From the NCBI GenBank assembly GCA_035635555.1, contig DASQAT010000013.1, positions 62,001 through 126,000 of the forward strand: DNA of 64,000 nucleotides. Reading direction: 5' to 3'. A program made the translations under genes and the position numbers. Shown here in pieces: positions 21,039-28,968 of the stretch (position 1 is its first letter; every line of letters begins with the position of its first letter). The stretch is from Candidatus Dormiibacterota bacterium (GTDB taxonomy: Bacteria > Acidobacteriota > Polarisedimenticolia > Gp22-AA2). The notes below the pieces were generated by a model. That model was not told where the DNA came from and made no database searches. It worked only from the letters and a program-made list of their open reading frames with translations.

Positions 21039-21089
21039 GTCGGGCGTTTATCCAACCCCATGACGCGTGGGAGAAAGGTGAACCACACC

Positions 21090-21341
21090 ATGACACATTC
21101 GAGGAAGCTCGTGGCCGGCTGCGCGGCCGTTCTCATCGTCCTGTCCGCCGTGGCGTGCGGCGGCCAGCCGGATCAGACCGCGGCTCCGGAACAGACGACG
21201 CAGGCCCCGGCCCAGCAGGCCGCTCCCGCCGACCAGGGCGCGGCTCCGGCCGCGGCCCCCGCCGAGGGCGCAGCGGCCCCGGCCGATGGCACCGCGCCGG
21301 CCCAGCAGCCACCGGCCCAGGGCGACCAGCCGCACAACTAG
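21090..21341 (+). CDS. Small Ala/Pro/Gln-rich lipoprotein
   Basis: An 83-residue protein starting MTHSRKLVAGCAAVLIVLSA with a lipobox ending SAVAC. The rest is a low-complexity Ala/Pro/Gln tail with no recognisable domain. It is probably a small, abundant lipoprotein or an envelope spacer; no function can be assigned. The ATG at 21090 is preferred over 21060 because AGGTGA precedes it and the signal peptide starts cleanly. It has its own strong promoter and a strong terminator, which argues for a real and well-expressed gene. Confidence 0.7.
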   Translation: MTHSRKLVAGCAAVLIVLSAVACGGQPDQTAAPEQTTQAPAQQAAPADQGAAPAAAPAEGAAAPADGTAPAQQPPAQGDQPHN

Positions 21342-21395
21342 TTTCCGCGGCCTGAGCGCGTCGCTTCGAATGGACGCGGCGCCAGAATCAAGATG

Positions 21396-21430
21396 AAGGG
21401 GGATAAGGGTTTCACCTTGTCCCCCTTTTT
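21396..21430 (+). terminator. Rho-independent terminator after the small lipoprotein gene
   Basis: Stem AAGGGGGA-t-AAGG (21396-21408) pairs with CCTT-g-TCCCCCTT (21415-21427) around a six-base loop, followed by a run of T. Confidence 0.92.
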
Positions 21431-21476
21431 CATTTCCGGGTCGCATCCACTCCCGGCCGGGTTATCCTGAAACGCG

Positions 21477-22037
21477 ATGCCGCTCACGATCCTCACGGTC
21501 GGACATTCCAACCGGTCGCTCGACGCCTTCGTGGCCATCCTGAAGGCCCACGGAGTCGAGTGCCTGGCCGACGTCCGGACGATCCCGCGCTCGCGCCACA
21601 ACCCGCAGTTCAACGCCGAGACGCTGCAGAAATCTCTGTCGATGGCCGGCATCGTCTACACCCGTCTGCCCCGTTTGGGGGGACTGCGCAAGCCGCGCAA
21701 GGACTCGCGCAATCTCGCCTGGCGCAACGACTCGTTCCGTGGCTACGCCGACTACATGGAGACGACCGAATTCGAGAAGGGGATCGCCGAGCTCCTGGCC
21801 CTCGCCCGGGATCGGCGCACGGCGATCCTGTGCGCCGAGGCGCTGTATTACCGCTGCCACCGGTCGCTCATCTCCGATGCGCTGGTGTGCCGCGGCGTCG
21901 AGACGGTCCACCTGATGGATCGCAGGAAGACCGCCGCACACCGGCTGACGCCGTTCGTGAAGATCGAGGACGGCAGGCCGACCTACCCGGCGGAGCAGGC
22001 GTCGCTTCCGCAGCCGGGCGCGGACTCCGAGGAATGA
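21477..22037 (+). CDS. DUF488 domain protein
   Basis: A 186-residue member of DUF488: N-terminal LTVGHSNRSLDAFVAIL, then LADVRTIPRSRHNPQFN, and the C-terminal AILCAEALYYRCHRSLISDA with the conserved Cys and His. The family is widespread, cytoplasmic and biochemically uncharacterised. Four bases of overlap with the following HAD gene suggest translation coupling. Confidence 0.92.
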   Translation: MPLTILTVGHSNRSLDAFVAILKAHGVECLADVRTIPRSRHNPQFNAETLQKSLSMAGIVYTRLPRLGGLRKPRKDSRNLAWRNDSFRGYADYMETTEFEKGIAELLALARDRRTAILCAEALYYRCHRSLISDALVCRGVETVHLMDRRKTAAHRLTPFVKIEDGRPTYPAEQASLPQPGADSEE

Positions 22038-22825
22038 GTCCCGCGGTCGCCCCGACGGCTTGGATCCCCGGCGTGCGCGGCGTCCTGTTCGACGTGGATG
22101 GGACCCTGCTCGACAACGATCGGCCGATCCCGGGAGCGCCCGGGACGCTCGAGCGGCTGCGCGCCCGGGGGATCTCCTTCCGCCTGACGACCAATACCTC
22201 CCGACGGCCGAGATCGGCGATCGCAGCCGTCCTGCGTAGCGGCGGCTTCGCGGTCGAGGACCGGGAGATCCTCGCCCCATGCGTCCTGGCGCGCCGTCTC
22301 ATCCTCGGGTCCGGGAGGACGCGCGTCGCGTTCCTGCTCCCGGCGGCGGCGCGCGAAGACTTCGAGGGCGTGGTCGAGGATGAGGAGCGCCCCGACTGGG
22401 TCGTCGTCGGGGACATCGGCCGTGACTTCACCTGGGAGCGTCTGAACCGGGCCTGTCGCTGGATTCAGGGCGGGGCGCGGCTTCTCGCCCTGCACAAGAA
22501 CCGGGTCTGGGACAACGGGGTCGACGGCGTCGTCCTCGACGCCGGGCCGTTCGTGGTGGCGCTGGAGTACGCGACCGGCCGGCCCGCCGAGCTCGTGGGA
22601 AAGCCGGCCCGCCCCTTCTTCGATCTCGCCCTCGCCGATCTGGGTCTGCCGGCGGGCGAGGTGATGGTGGTCGGGGACGACCTCGAGGCCGATTGTCGCG
22701 GCGGTGCCGCGGCCGGCTGCCGCACGGTGCTGGTCCTCAGCGGCAAGACGGAGCGCGCGGACGCGGAAAGCGCGCCGATCCGCCCCGACCTGGTTCTCGA
22801 CTCGGTTGCGGATTTGAGGGAATGA
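22034..22825 (+). CDS. HAD-superfamily hydrolase, NagD/LHPP-like (class IIA)
   Basis: A 263-residue phosphatase-like protein. Motif I is VLFDVDGTLLDND, motif II the TTNTSR segment, Lys and motif IV are at VGKPARPFFDLALADLGL and VMVVGDDLEADCRGGAAAG. The IIA cap lies between. Family members dephosphorylate small sugar or nucleotide phosphates, so a house-cleaning role is likely; the substrate is unknown. The ATG overlaps the DUF488 stop (ATGA) and has CGAGGA upstream. Confidence 0.88.
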   Translation: MSPAVAPTAWIPGVRGVLFDVDGTLLDNDRPIPGAPGTLERLRARGISFRLTTNTSRRPRSAIAAVLRSGGFAVEDREILAPCVLARRLILGSGRTRVAFLLPAAAREDFEGVVEDEERPDWVVVGDIGRDFTWERLNRACRWIQGGARLLALHKNRVWDNGVDGVVLDAGPFVVALEYATGRPAELVGKPARPFFDLALADLGLPAGEVMVVGDDLEADCRGGAAAGCRTVLVLSGKTERADAESAPIRPDLVLDSVADLRE

Positions 22826-22861
22826 CCCGCGCGGGCAGGCGGACGTCTCGATCGGGACTTT

Positions 22862-23455
22862 CTACAGAAGGTCGAGCACGCAGAGGTGATCGTAGAAGGC
22901 GTCGAAGTTCTGCTGGCCGGCGTCGGGGAACAGGCTCATGAGCTGACCGTAGACCTGGTGCAGCTTCTGGCTCGAGGACTTGAGGTACAGACCGCGCGAA
23001 CGGTAGACCTCGCGGTTGTCCTTGCCGGCGGCTCCGACCGTGAGCGCCTCGTTCCAGGTCTCGAAGAAGGCGCGCTGGTCGCGGATGGCATTGACCAGGA
23101 GCCGCTGCACCTCGCGCAGCCGATCGGGGGCCGGCAGGCCATCGAGGATCGCGACCAGCGAGTCGACGCGTCCCCTGTATTCCTGCACGGCCTTCCCTTT
23201 ACGACCCTCAGACTGGAACCAGGTCCAGGCCTGCATCTTCTCGACGATCGCGAGATCGACCAGCTCGAACAGGCGTGAGAGGTAGGCCGCCTCTTCCCGG
23301 GTGAAGCCCCGGGACGTCGGGTCGAGGCTGGCGTGGCGATGCTGCATCTCCTGGTACGCCTCCTCGACGGTCATCGCGGATACGGGAGCCGAGGCCAGGG
23401 CAGCCAGGCAGGCTACGGCCGCGAGCCCGGCCAGGCGATCAAGGATGGTCCGCAT
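22862..23455 (-). CDS. Exported protein of unknown function
   Basis: A 197-residue protein with a signal peptide (hydrophobic to about APVSA, residue 27). A helical mature part carries many Arg/Glu/Gln residues (VEEAYQEMQHRHASLDP, REVQRLLVNAIRDQRAFFE). No family was recognised. It is the last gene of a three-gene overlapping set on the minus strand; its start overlaps the end of the TPR protein gene by 17 bases and has AAGGAGG upstream. It presumably acts in the periplasm with its two neighbours. Confidence 0.75.
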   Translation of the reverse strand: MRTILDRLAGLAAVACLAALASAPVSAMTVEEAYQEMQHRHASLDPTSRGFTREEAAYLSRLFELVDLAIVEKMQAWTWFQSEGRKGKAVQEYRGRVDSLVAILDGLPAPDRLREVQRLLVNAIRDQRAFFETWNEALTVGAAGKDNREVYRSRGLYLKSSSQKLHQVYGQLMSLFPDAGQQNFDAFYDHLCVLDLL

Positions 23456-25214
23456 CGGTCCCCTCCTTCAGATTGCGGTCCGGAGGATGGTCACGTTCTT
23501 CGTGCAGGCTGCCGTAGATCGCCTCCCGGTACGAACGCTCCTTCTCGACGTCCCCGAGAAGGTGGTGAACGTCAGAAAGCTTCAGCATCAGGGCGGCGCC
23601 GGGCCGGCCGCGGCCGGCGCTCTCCTGGTAACGCGCCAGGGCCCGCGCGTAGTCCTTCTCGAGAAAGGCGGCGTCGCCGATCTTCTCGACCCAGGGGGCG
23701 GTGGGGAGGTTCATGCTGGCGAGGCGTGACGCCATGCGGGCGGCGTAGCGCCCGGCATCGGAATACGATCTCCGCGCGAGGAGGACGTGGTAGTACTCCT
23801 CGGGCAGGAGCGCCGCGTCGAGGCAGGAACGCCAGTCGGCCGGGTAGCGCGCTCTCACCCTGTCGACGAGCGGCAGATCCAGGTTCTTCGACAGGGCGAC
23901 CAGGGCACACTCGAGGCGTGGATCGTCGGCGACGCGCGCGGCGGAGGCGCGCAGCGGCTGCTCGGCCGAATCGAGGTCCGAGCGCGCCAGGCCGATCGTC
24001 GCCAGGAGAAGCGGCAGGCGCGGGTCGTCCTTCCAGGCGGCGTGCAAACCGGCGAGGCGGACATCGGCCTCGTTCCAGCGGCCCAGGGCCGCCAGGGACA
24101 GGACGGCCGACGTCTCGAACAGGGTTCCGCCGGGGAGGAGCTCCTTCGCCTTCGAGAAGCGCTCGAGCGCCGTGTCGGCATCGCCGCTCAGGAGCGCCCC
24201 GCATCCCCCCTTCCACAACAGGACCGACTGCAGGGCGCGCACCGAGGCAGGCGACCCCCTGTCGGAGATCCGCGCCGGCCTCCCGTCGATCAAGTCCTCC
24301 AGGACCGGCAGGAGGCCGTCGCCCTTCAGAGCCTCGATCGCGTCGGCGCCGAGGCCGAAATCGGCCAGGTCGATCGCCGGGAGGCAGGACGGCTTCGAGC
24401 TCAGACTCGTCAGGCCGTCGCTCCAGGTGTCGAAGAACAGCTTGCGACGGCCCGGGGCGACGAACGGTGCCATCGGGATCGGCCGGTCGACGGTCAGCAC
24501 GATATCGTCGACGAAATAGTCGACGTTGCTGGTGTCGTGACCGTTGTCGCCGATGAACGAGAACTTGTCGACGGGGGAGCCGGGCTCGTTGAATGCGTTC
24601 GGCTGGGTCTTCAGAGCGACGATCGGGTCGCTCCGCCCTTCTTCGCTGATCGCCAGGTCGTAGGTGCCGGCCGTCACGTCATACGCCAGATCGACCAGAT
24701 ACCACGCGAAGGGGCGGACCTGGATGAGCCGCATCGGGATGCTGTCCGAGTACTGGCAGAGCCAGCCGCCGCGCGTCTGCAGCCAGAACGCGATCCCCCC
24801 CTTCTTCATCGAGAACCATTCGGGACCGGCGAGGGCGACGTTGAGCTGCTCCCCCGGGTCGGCCACCAGGAGGGCGAAGTGGGCGTACAGGGTCCCCGAG
24901 TCGCGCAGCGGAAAGTATCCCTGCAGCTCGGGAAAGTTGCCGTCGCCCGCCACGTCCCGGATCTCCACCGAACGGTAGCCGCTGTACCGGAAGGCGCTCG
25001 ACAGATGGACCCGGCCCTTGGCCTTCTCGAACACCGCGAACGTGTCGGGGCCGGCGGCCAGGGTGTCGTCGTCGAAGGAGTAGGTGACCAGGGTGCTGGA
25101 CGCCGCCGGCGGGATCGGGGCTTCGGCCGCGCCGGTCGAAGGAGAGGCGGCCAACGTCAGGACGGCGGCGAGAGCGCCTGTCGCTAGAGGTGCGAGCGGT
25201 AGGTGTCGAGCCAT
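23439..25214 (-). CDS. Exported protein with beta-sandwich domain and TPR-like repeats
   Basis: A 591-residue protein. A signal peptide (residues about 1-30) is followed by a beta-rich region of about 190 residues resembling a concanavalin/laminin-G-like jelly roll (LVTYSFDDDTLAAGPDTF to SNVDYFVDDIVLTVD). The C-terminal half is made of TPR-like helical pairs (ALERFSKAKELLPGGTLFET, AAFLEKDYARALARYQESAG). No catalytic motif is evident. ATG 25214 is preferred over GTG 25223 because AGGAG stands eight bases before it. It overlaps the HEAT gene upstream by 31 bases and the small exported gene downstream by 17. Confidence 0.75.
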   Translation of the reverse strand: MARHLPLAPLATGALAAVLTLAASPSTGAAEAPIPPAASSTLVTYSFDDDTLAAGPDTFAVFEKAKGRVHLSSAFRYSGYRSVEIRDVAGDGNFPELQGYFPLRDSGTLYAHFALLVADPGEQLNVALAGPEWFSMKKGGIAFWLQTRGGWLCQYSDSIPMRLIQVRPFAWYLVDLAYDVTAGTYDLAISEEGRSDPIVALKTQPNAFNEPGSPVDKFSFIGDNGHDTSNVDYFVDDIVLTVDRPIPMAPFVAPGRRKLFFDTWSDGLTSLSSKPSCLPAIDLADFGLGADAIEALKGDGLLPVLEDLIDGRPARISDRGSPASVRALQSVLLWKGGCGALLSGDADTALERFSKAKELLPGGTLFETSAVLSLAALGRWNEADVRLAGLHAAWKDDPRLPLLLATIGLARSDLDSAEQPLRASAARVADDPRLECALVALSKNLDLPLVDRVRARYPADWRSCLDAALLPEEYYHVLLARRSYSDAGRYAARMASRLASMNLPTAPWVEKIGDAAFLEKDYARALARYQESAGRGRPGAALMLKLSDVHHLLGDVEKERSYREAIYGSLHEERDHPPDRNLKEGTDADHP

Positions 25215-25840
25215 CGCGTCCACTCCTGAAGCGCCGCCTCGCGAGCCTGCAGCGGTCCCGCGGGATCGAAATTCTTCGTCTGCCCCGTCTGGATCTGCAG
25301 CGCCTTCAGGGCGATCTCTCTAACCTGAAGCCTCTCGTCACTCAGGGCATCGATCAGCCTCTGATACAGGCGGAGCTTCTGGTCCTCGGTCAGGTGGATC
25401 TGATCGTTCGCCAGGGCACACGCCGCCTTGTCGCGGAACAGCGGGTTGCCGTCGTTGCGCATGTTGTCGACGAGCGTCTCGACCACGTCCGGGTCGTTGC
25501 TGACCCGCCCGAGGGCCCACTGGACCTGGAGCCGGAGGTTGGTGTCATCGGTGTGCACGTCGCGCATGAGGACGCGCTTGGCCTCCTCCGACCTCCATCC
25601 GAGGGAGTAGAGGGTCCAGGCGATGCTCGTGCGCCGCGTCTCATCGGAGCGCTCGTAGAGCGACGCGAGAACCGGCAGGACGCCGGGGCCGAGCGCCCGG
25701 AGCGCATCGACGTTCGGGCTGGGGAGGAGCAGCGCCGCGACCTGGCTCTCGCCCGGGGGCTGGGCCGCCGGGACGAGGGCCGGTGCCGCCGACACGGACA
25801 GAAACAGCGAGCCGGCGAGGATGTACCACACGCGAGTCAT
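25184..25840 (-). CDS. Exported HEAT-repeat protein
   Basis: A 218-residue protein with a signal peptide (AGSLFLSVSAAPALVPA) and a run of HEAT-like helical repeats (VLPVLASLYERSDETRRTS, LRLQVQWALGRVSNDPDVVE, RLQVREIALKALQIQTG). HEAT repeats serve as protein-binding scaffolds. It is the first gene of the overlapping exported trio, so it may form a periplasmic complex with the next two. No enzyme motif is visible. Confidence 0.75.
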   Translation of the reverse strand: MTRVWYILAGSLFLSVSAAPALVPAAQPPGESQVAALLLPSPNVDALRALGPGVLPVLASLYERSDETRRTSIAWTLYSLGWRSEEAKRVLMRDVHTDDTNLRLQVQWALGRVSNDPDVVETLVDNMRNDGNPLFRDKAACALANDQIHLTEDQKLRLYQRLIDALSDERLQVREIALKALQIQTGQTKNFDPAGPLQAREAALQEWTRWLDTYRSHL

Positions 25841-26006
25841 TCAGGCCCTCCGGGACGATCCCTTCGAATCTAGCGTCTTGAGATCGGGCGGGGCAAGGCG
25901 AAAAGCCGCACGGGGCGCGGCTTACAGGAACGTCATCGCGGGCGGTGAGGATTGGCGCAGGGGATGCCGCCTGGTACGGGCGCCTCTTGAAGATGATGGG
26001 GAGGGG

Positions 26007-27344
26007 CTACCTGGCGGGAGCGTCCGCCGGCACGGTCTGGCCGATGAACGCCTCGAGCTCGTCGAGGGCGCGGCGGACGAGCGCGGCCTTCTTCAGCTTC
26101 TTGTCGCGGATGTCGCGGTCGAGAGGCGGCAGGAGGCCGAAGGCGATGTTGGTCGGCTGGTAATGCGCCGCGTCGGCCGAGGAGATGTAGCGCGACAGGG
26201 CCCCGAGAGCGGTGGTCGCGGGGAAAATCAGGGGCGGCTGGTGCTCCGCCAGCCGGGCCGCGTTGACGCCGGCGATGAGGCCCGACGCCGCCGACTCGAG
26301 ATACCCCTCGACGCCCGAAATCTGTCCCGCGAAGAACAGGTCGCGGCGGCGGCGCGCCTGGAAGGTCGGCAGGAGGATCGCCGGCGCGTTGATGTAGGAG
26401 TTGCGGTGCACCTGGCCCAGACGGGGAAACTCGGCGTGCTCGAGACCGGGGATCATCCGGAACACGCGGATCTGCTCGGGGAACCTGAGGTGGTTCTGGA
26501 AGCCGACCATCGAGTAGAAATCGGCCGCCAGGTTGTCCTGGCGCAGCTGCACCACCGCGTGCGGCTGGCGGCCGGTGCGCGGGTCGACGAGGCCGACCGG
26601 CTTCATCGGCCCGAACGCCAGGGTCTCCTTGCCCCGGCGCGCCATCTCCTCGATCGGCAGGCACCCCTCGAAGTAGACGATCTCCTTCTCGAACTCGTGC
26701 GTCGGCGCCTCGGCCGCCCCCAGCAGGGCGGCGTGGAAGCGGTCGTACTCATCCTCGCTGAGCGGGCAGTTGAGGTAGTCCTCGCCCCCCTTCCCGTAAC
26801 GCGACGCCCGGAACACCTTCGACAGGTCGATCGTGTCGGCCTCGACGATCGGCGAGATGGCGTCGAAGAAGTAGAGGTATTCCCTGCCGGTGAACCGTGC
26901 GATCGCGGCGGCAATCGCCTCGCTGGCCAGGGGACCGGTGGCGACGATGCACAGCCCCTCCTCGGGGATGATCCGGACCTCCTCGCGCACGATCCGGACG
27001 TTCGGGAGCGCCTCGATCGCCTCGGTGACGCCGCGGGCGAAGCGCTCGCGGTCCACGGCCAGCGCACCGCCTGCGGGCACCCGGCAGGCGTCGGCCACCC
27101 GGATGATGAGCGAGTCGCAGCGACGCATCTCCTCCTTGAGGAGCCCTGACGCCGTGTCGAGGAGGTTCGATTTCAGGGAGTTCGAGCAGACGAGCTCGGC
27201 GAGGTCTCCCGTGGCGTGAACGGGGGTCGTCCGGACCGGACGCATCTCGTGCAGATCGACCTGGAGCCCGCGGCGGGCAGCCTGCCAGGCGGCCTCCGAC
27301 CCGGCCAGGCCGCCGCCGATGATGAGGACACGAGTTGCGATCAC
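26007..27344 (-). CDS. trmFO: Methylenetetrahydrofolate-tRNA (uracil-5-)-methyltransferase TrmFO
   Basis: A 445-residue FAD enzyme that makes m5U54 in the T-loop of tRNAs using methylenetetrahydrofolate. Visible: FAD-binding VLIIGGGLAGSEAAWQAARR, HEMRPVRTTP, ELVCSNSLKS, ACRVPAGGALAVDRERF, YLYFFDAISPIV, and a GQISGVEGYLESAASGL C-terminal FAD motif. The GTG at 27344 is chosen because the family N-terminus begins there and AAGGAG lies immediately upstream, though the spacing is short. Members occur in Firmicutes, Alphaproteobacteria, Deltaproteobacteria and Acidobacteria, which fits the host guess. Confidence 0.95.
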   Translation of the reverse strand: MIATRVLIIGGGLAGSEAAWQAARRGLQVDLHEMRPVRTTPVHATGDLAELVCSNSLKSNLLDTASGLLKEEMRRCDSLIIRVADACRVPAGGALAVDRERFARGVTEAIEALPNVRIVREEVRIIPEEGLCIVATGPLASEAIAAAIARFTGREYLYFFDAISPIVEADTIDLSKVFRASRYGKGGEDYLNCPLSEDEYDRFHAALLGAAEAPTHEFEKEIVYFEGCLPIEEMARRGKETLAFGPMKPVGLVDPRTGRQPHAVVQLRQDNLAADFYSMVGFQNHLRFPEQIRVFRMIPGLEHAEFPRLGQVHRNSYINAPAILLPTFQARRRRDLFFAGQISGVEGYLESAASGLIAGVNAARLAEHQPPLIFPATTALGALSRYISSADAAHYQPTNIAFGLLPPLDRDIRDKKLKKAALVRRALDELEAFIGQTVPADAPAR

Positions 27345-27427
27345 GACTCCTTTCGATGATGCGCCAGACCTTAGCGTATGCCGCTGCGGGGCGTCAAGCA
27401 ACGTCGCCGTGGAAGCGCCGTTCCGGC

Positions 27428-27436
27428 TGATACAAT
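27428..27436 (+). promoter_or_regulatory. Extended -10 element ahead of the SDR gene
   Basis: TGATACAAT gives a TGn extended -10 with TACAAT, 33 bases before the SDR start. No good -35 was found, as is common with extended -10 promoters. Confidence 0.4.
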
Positions 27437-27468
27437 GCCGCATCGCTCTTTCGAGCAGAGGAGACGCC

Positions 27469-28191
27469 ATGGCCGGCACGAAGAAGGTCGCCGTCGTCAC
27501 AGGGGCCAACCGCGGCATCGGGTTCGAGACCTGCCGCCAGCTGGCGAAGCACGGGATGAAGGTCGTCCTGACGTCACGGGACAAGGAAAAGGGGGGTGCG
27601 GCGGCGGAGCGCCTGCGGAGCGAGGGGCTGGACGTCGACTTCCTGCCCCTCGATGTGAGCGACGACCTCAGCGTTCAGGAGTTCGCCCGTCAGATCAAGA
27701 AGACCTACGGTCGAGTCGATGTCCTGGTGAACAACGCCGGGATCATGATCGACGGCAAGATCAGGGACACGGAGGCGGGGACCGGCGTCATGCAGGCGAA
27801 AGTCGAGACGCTGCGCCTCACTATGGAGGTGAACGTCTACGGGGCGCTGCGCGTCACGCAGGCGCTCCTGCCGCTGATGCCGAAGGACGGCGCCCGCATC
27901 GTCAATGTGTCGTCCGGAATGGGACAGCTCAGCGACATGAACGGAGGCTGGCCCGGCTACCGGATCTCCAAGACCGGTCTGAACGCCCTGACGCGCATCT
28001 TCGCAGACGAGCTGAAACAGACCGGGATCAGGGTCAACTCGATCTGCCCCGGCTGGGTCAAGACCGACATGGGGGGCGCGGGGGCCACGCGCTCGCCGCA
28101 GCAGGGAGCGGACACGATCGTCTGGCTCGCGACGGCGCCCGACGTGCCGACCGGCGGCTTCTTCAGGGACCGCAAGCCGATTCCGTGGTGA
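27469..28191 (+). CDS. Short-chain dehydrogenase/reductase (carbonyl-reductase-like)
   Basis: A 240-residue classical SDR. It has the NAD(P)-binding TGANRGIGFETCRQLA, DVLVNNAGIM, the catalytic Ser in IVNVSSGMGQ and the YRISK catalytic pair. NSICPGWVKTDMGG and a C-terminus ending FFRDRKPIPW follow, resembling CBR1/plant carbonyl reductases. NADPH preference is suggested by the Arg/Lys after the second strand (TSRDKEK). Substrate unknown. GAGGAG lies upstream of the ATG. Divergent from trmFO. Confidence 0.92.
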   Translation: MAGTKKVAVVTGANRGIGFETCRQLAKHGMKVVLTSRDKEKGGAAAERLRSEGLDVDFLPLDVSDDLSVQEFARQIKKTYGRVDVLVNNAGIMIDGKIRDTEAGTGVMQAKVETLRLTMEVNVYGALRVTQALLPLMPKDGARIVNVSSGMGQLSDMNGGWPGYRISKTGLNALTRIFADELKQTGIRVNSICPGWVKTDMGGAGATRSPQQGADTIVWLATAPDVPTGGFFRDRKPIPW

Positions 28192-28217
28192 TCCGCCGCC
28201 GGGAACCCGCGCGCGTC

Positions 28218-28246
28218 TTGAATACGGGACCGGCCGCTCCTATATA
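28218..28246 (+). promoter_or_regulatory. Sigma-70 promoter
   Basis: TTGAAT (28218-28223), 17-base spacer, TATATA (28241-28246), about 28 bases ahead of the next gene. Confidence 0.65.
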
Positions 28247-28273
28247 TTCCCTCGGCACAGTGGAGGCACCCGG

Positions 28274-28933
28274 ATGCAGGCCGGCCTCAAAGTTCTCATC
28301 CTCGTCGTCCTTCTCCTGATCGTGAGCGCTCAGGTCAGCGTGTCCGGCCGCGCGACGGCGGGCGTCAAGTACGGCGACGCGGTCCCGGGCGTCGTCCGCC
28401 CGTCCGACCTGGAAAAAATCAAGCGCGCCCTGCGGCTCGACCGCTTCTCGATCATCGCCGCGGTCCGGCTGGGGGCGGAGGAAGGGCGCGAGGTGATCGT
28501 GTCCGAGCCGCTGCCCGACGGGACGCTGAAGAAAGTGAAGGATGCATGCGACGCCGGCGGCTTCTGTCCCGACCCGGTCGGCTTCGTGGCGTCCCGCGTG
28601 CGCATCGTCCTCCTCCAGGACAAGGACGTCCAGACGCTGGTCGTCCTGAAGGACCAGGTGCTGGGGACCGGCGGGAAGCTCGTCCGCCTGCGCGATCTGG
28701 GTGTCGAGGGGGAGATCCTGGGCTGGAACGGCCGCCCGGACGCCTCCGACGGCCACATCGCCCTGAGCCTGACACCGATCACGGAAAACGAAGGCGGCGT
28801 GGTCGCCGCCAGTCTCGATCCGCCGCTTCTCATCCGCTTCAACCCGGAAGCCGGGCGTTTCCAGGTCTTCGACTGCGTGGCGGGAGACGGAGGGGAGCCG
28901 GACTGCGCCTTCCTCGGTGAACTCGGGGACTGA
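28274..28933 (+). CDS. Exported protein of unknown function
   Basis: A 219-residue protein with an N-terminal hydrophobic segment (LKVLILVVLLLIVSAQVSVSG) acting as a signal peptide or anchor. The mature part is of mixed alpha/beta appearance with two Cys pairs (ACDAGGFC and DCVAGDGGEPDC) that could form disulfides in the periplasm. No family was recognised. It has its own promoter and is convergent with topA. Confidence 0.7.
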   Translation: MQAGLKVLILVVLLLIVSAQVSVSGRATAGVKYGDAVPGVVRPSDLEKIKRALRLDRFSIIAAVRLGAEEGREVIVSEPLPDGTLKKVKDACDAGGFCPDPVGFVASRVRIVLLQDKDVQTLVVLKDQVLGTGGKLVRLRDLGVEGEILGWNGRPDASDGHIALSLTPITENEGGVVAASLDPPLLIRFNPEAGRFQVFDCVAGDGGEPDCAFLGELGD

Positions 28934-28968
28934 GGTTCCGAAAGGCGGCGGTGGCCGCGCGGGTCAGG

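Noticed and set aside
25940-25975. A GG-N10-GC spacing resembling a sigma-54 site near 25946
   Set aside because: Flanking bases do not match the -24/-12 consensus, and no plus-strand gene starts downstream.
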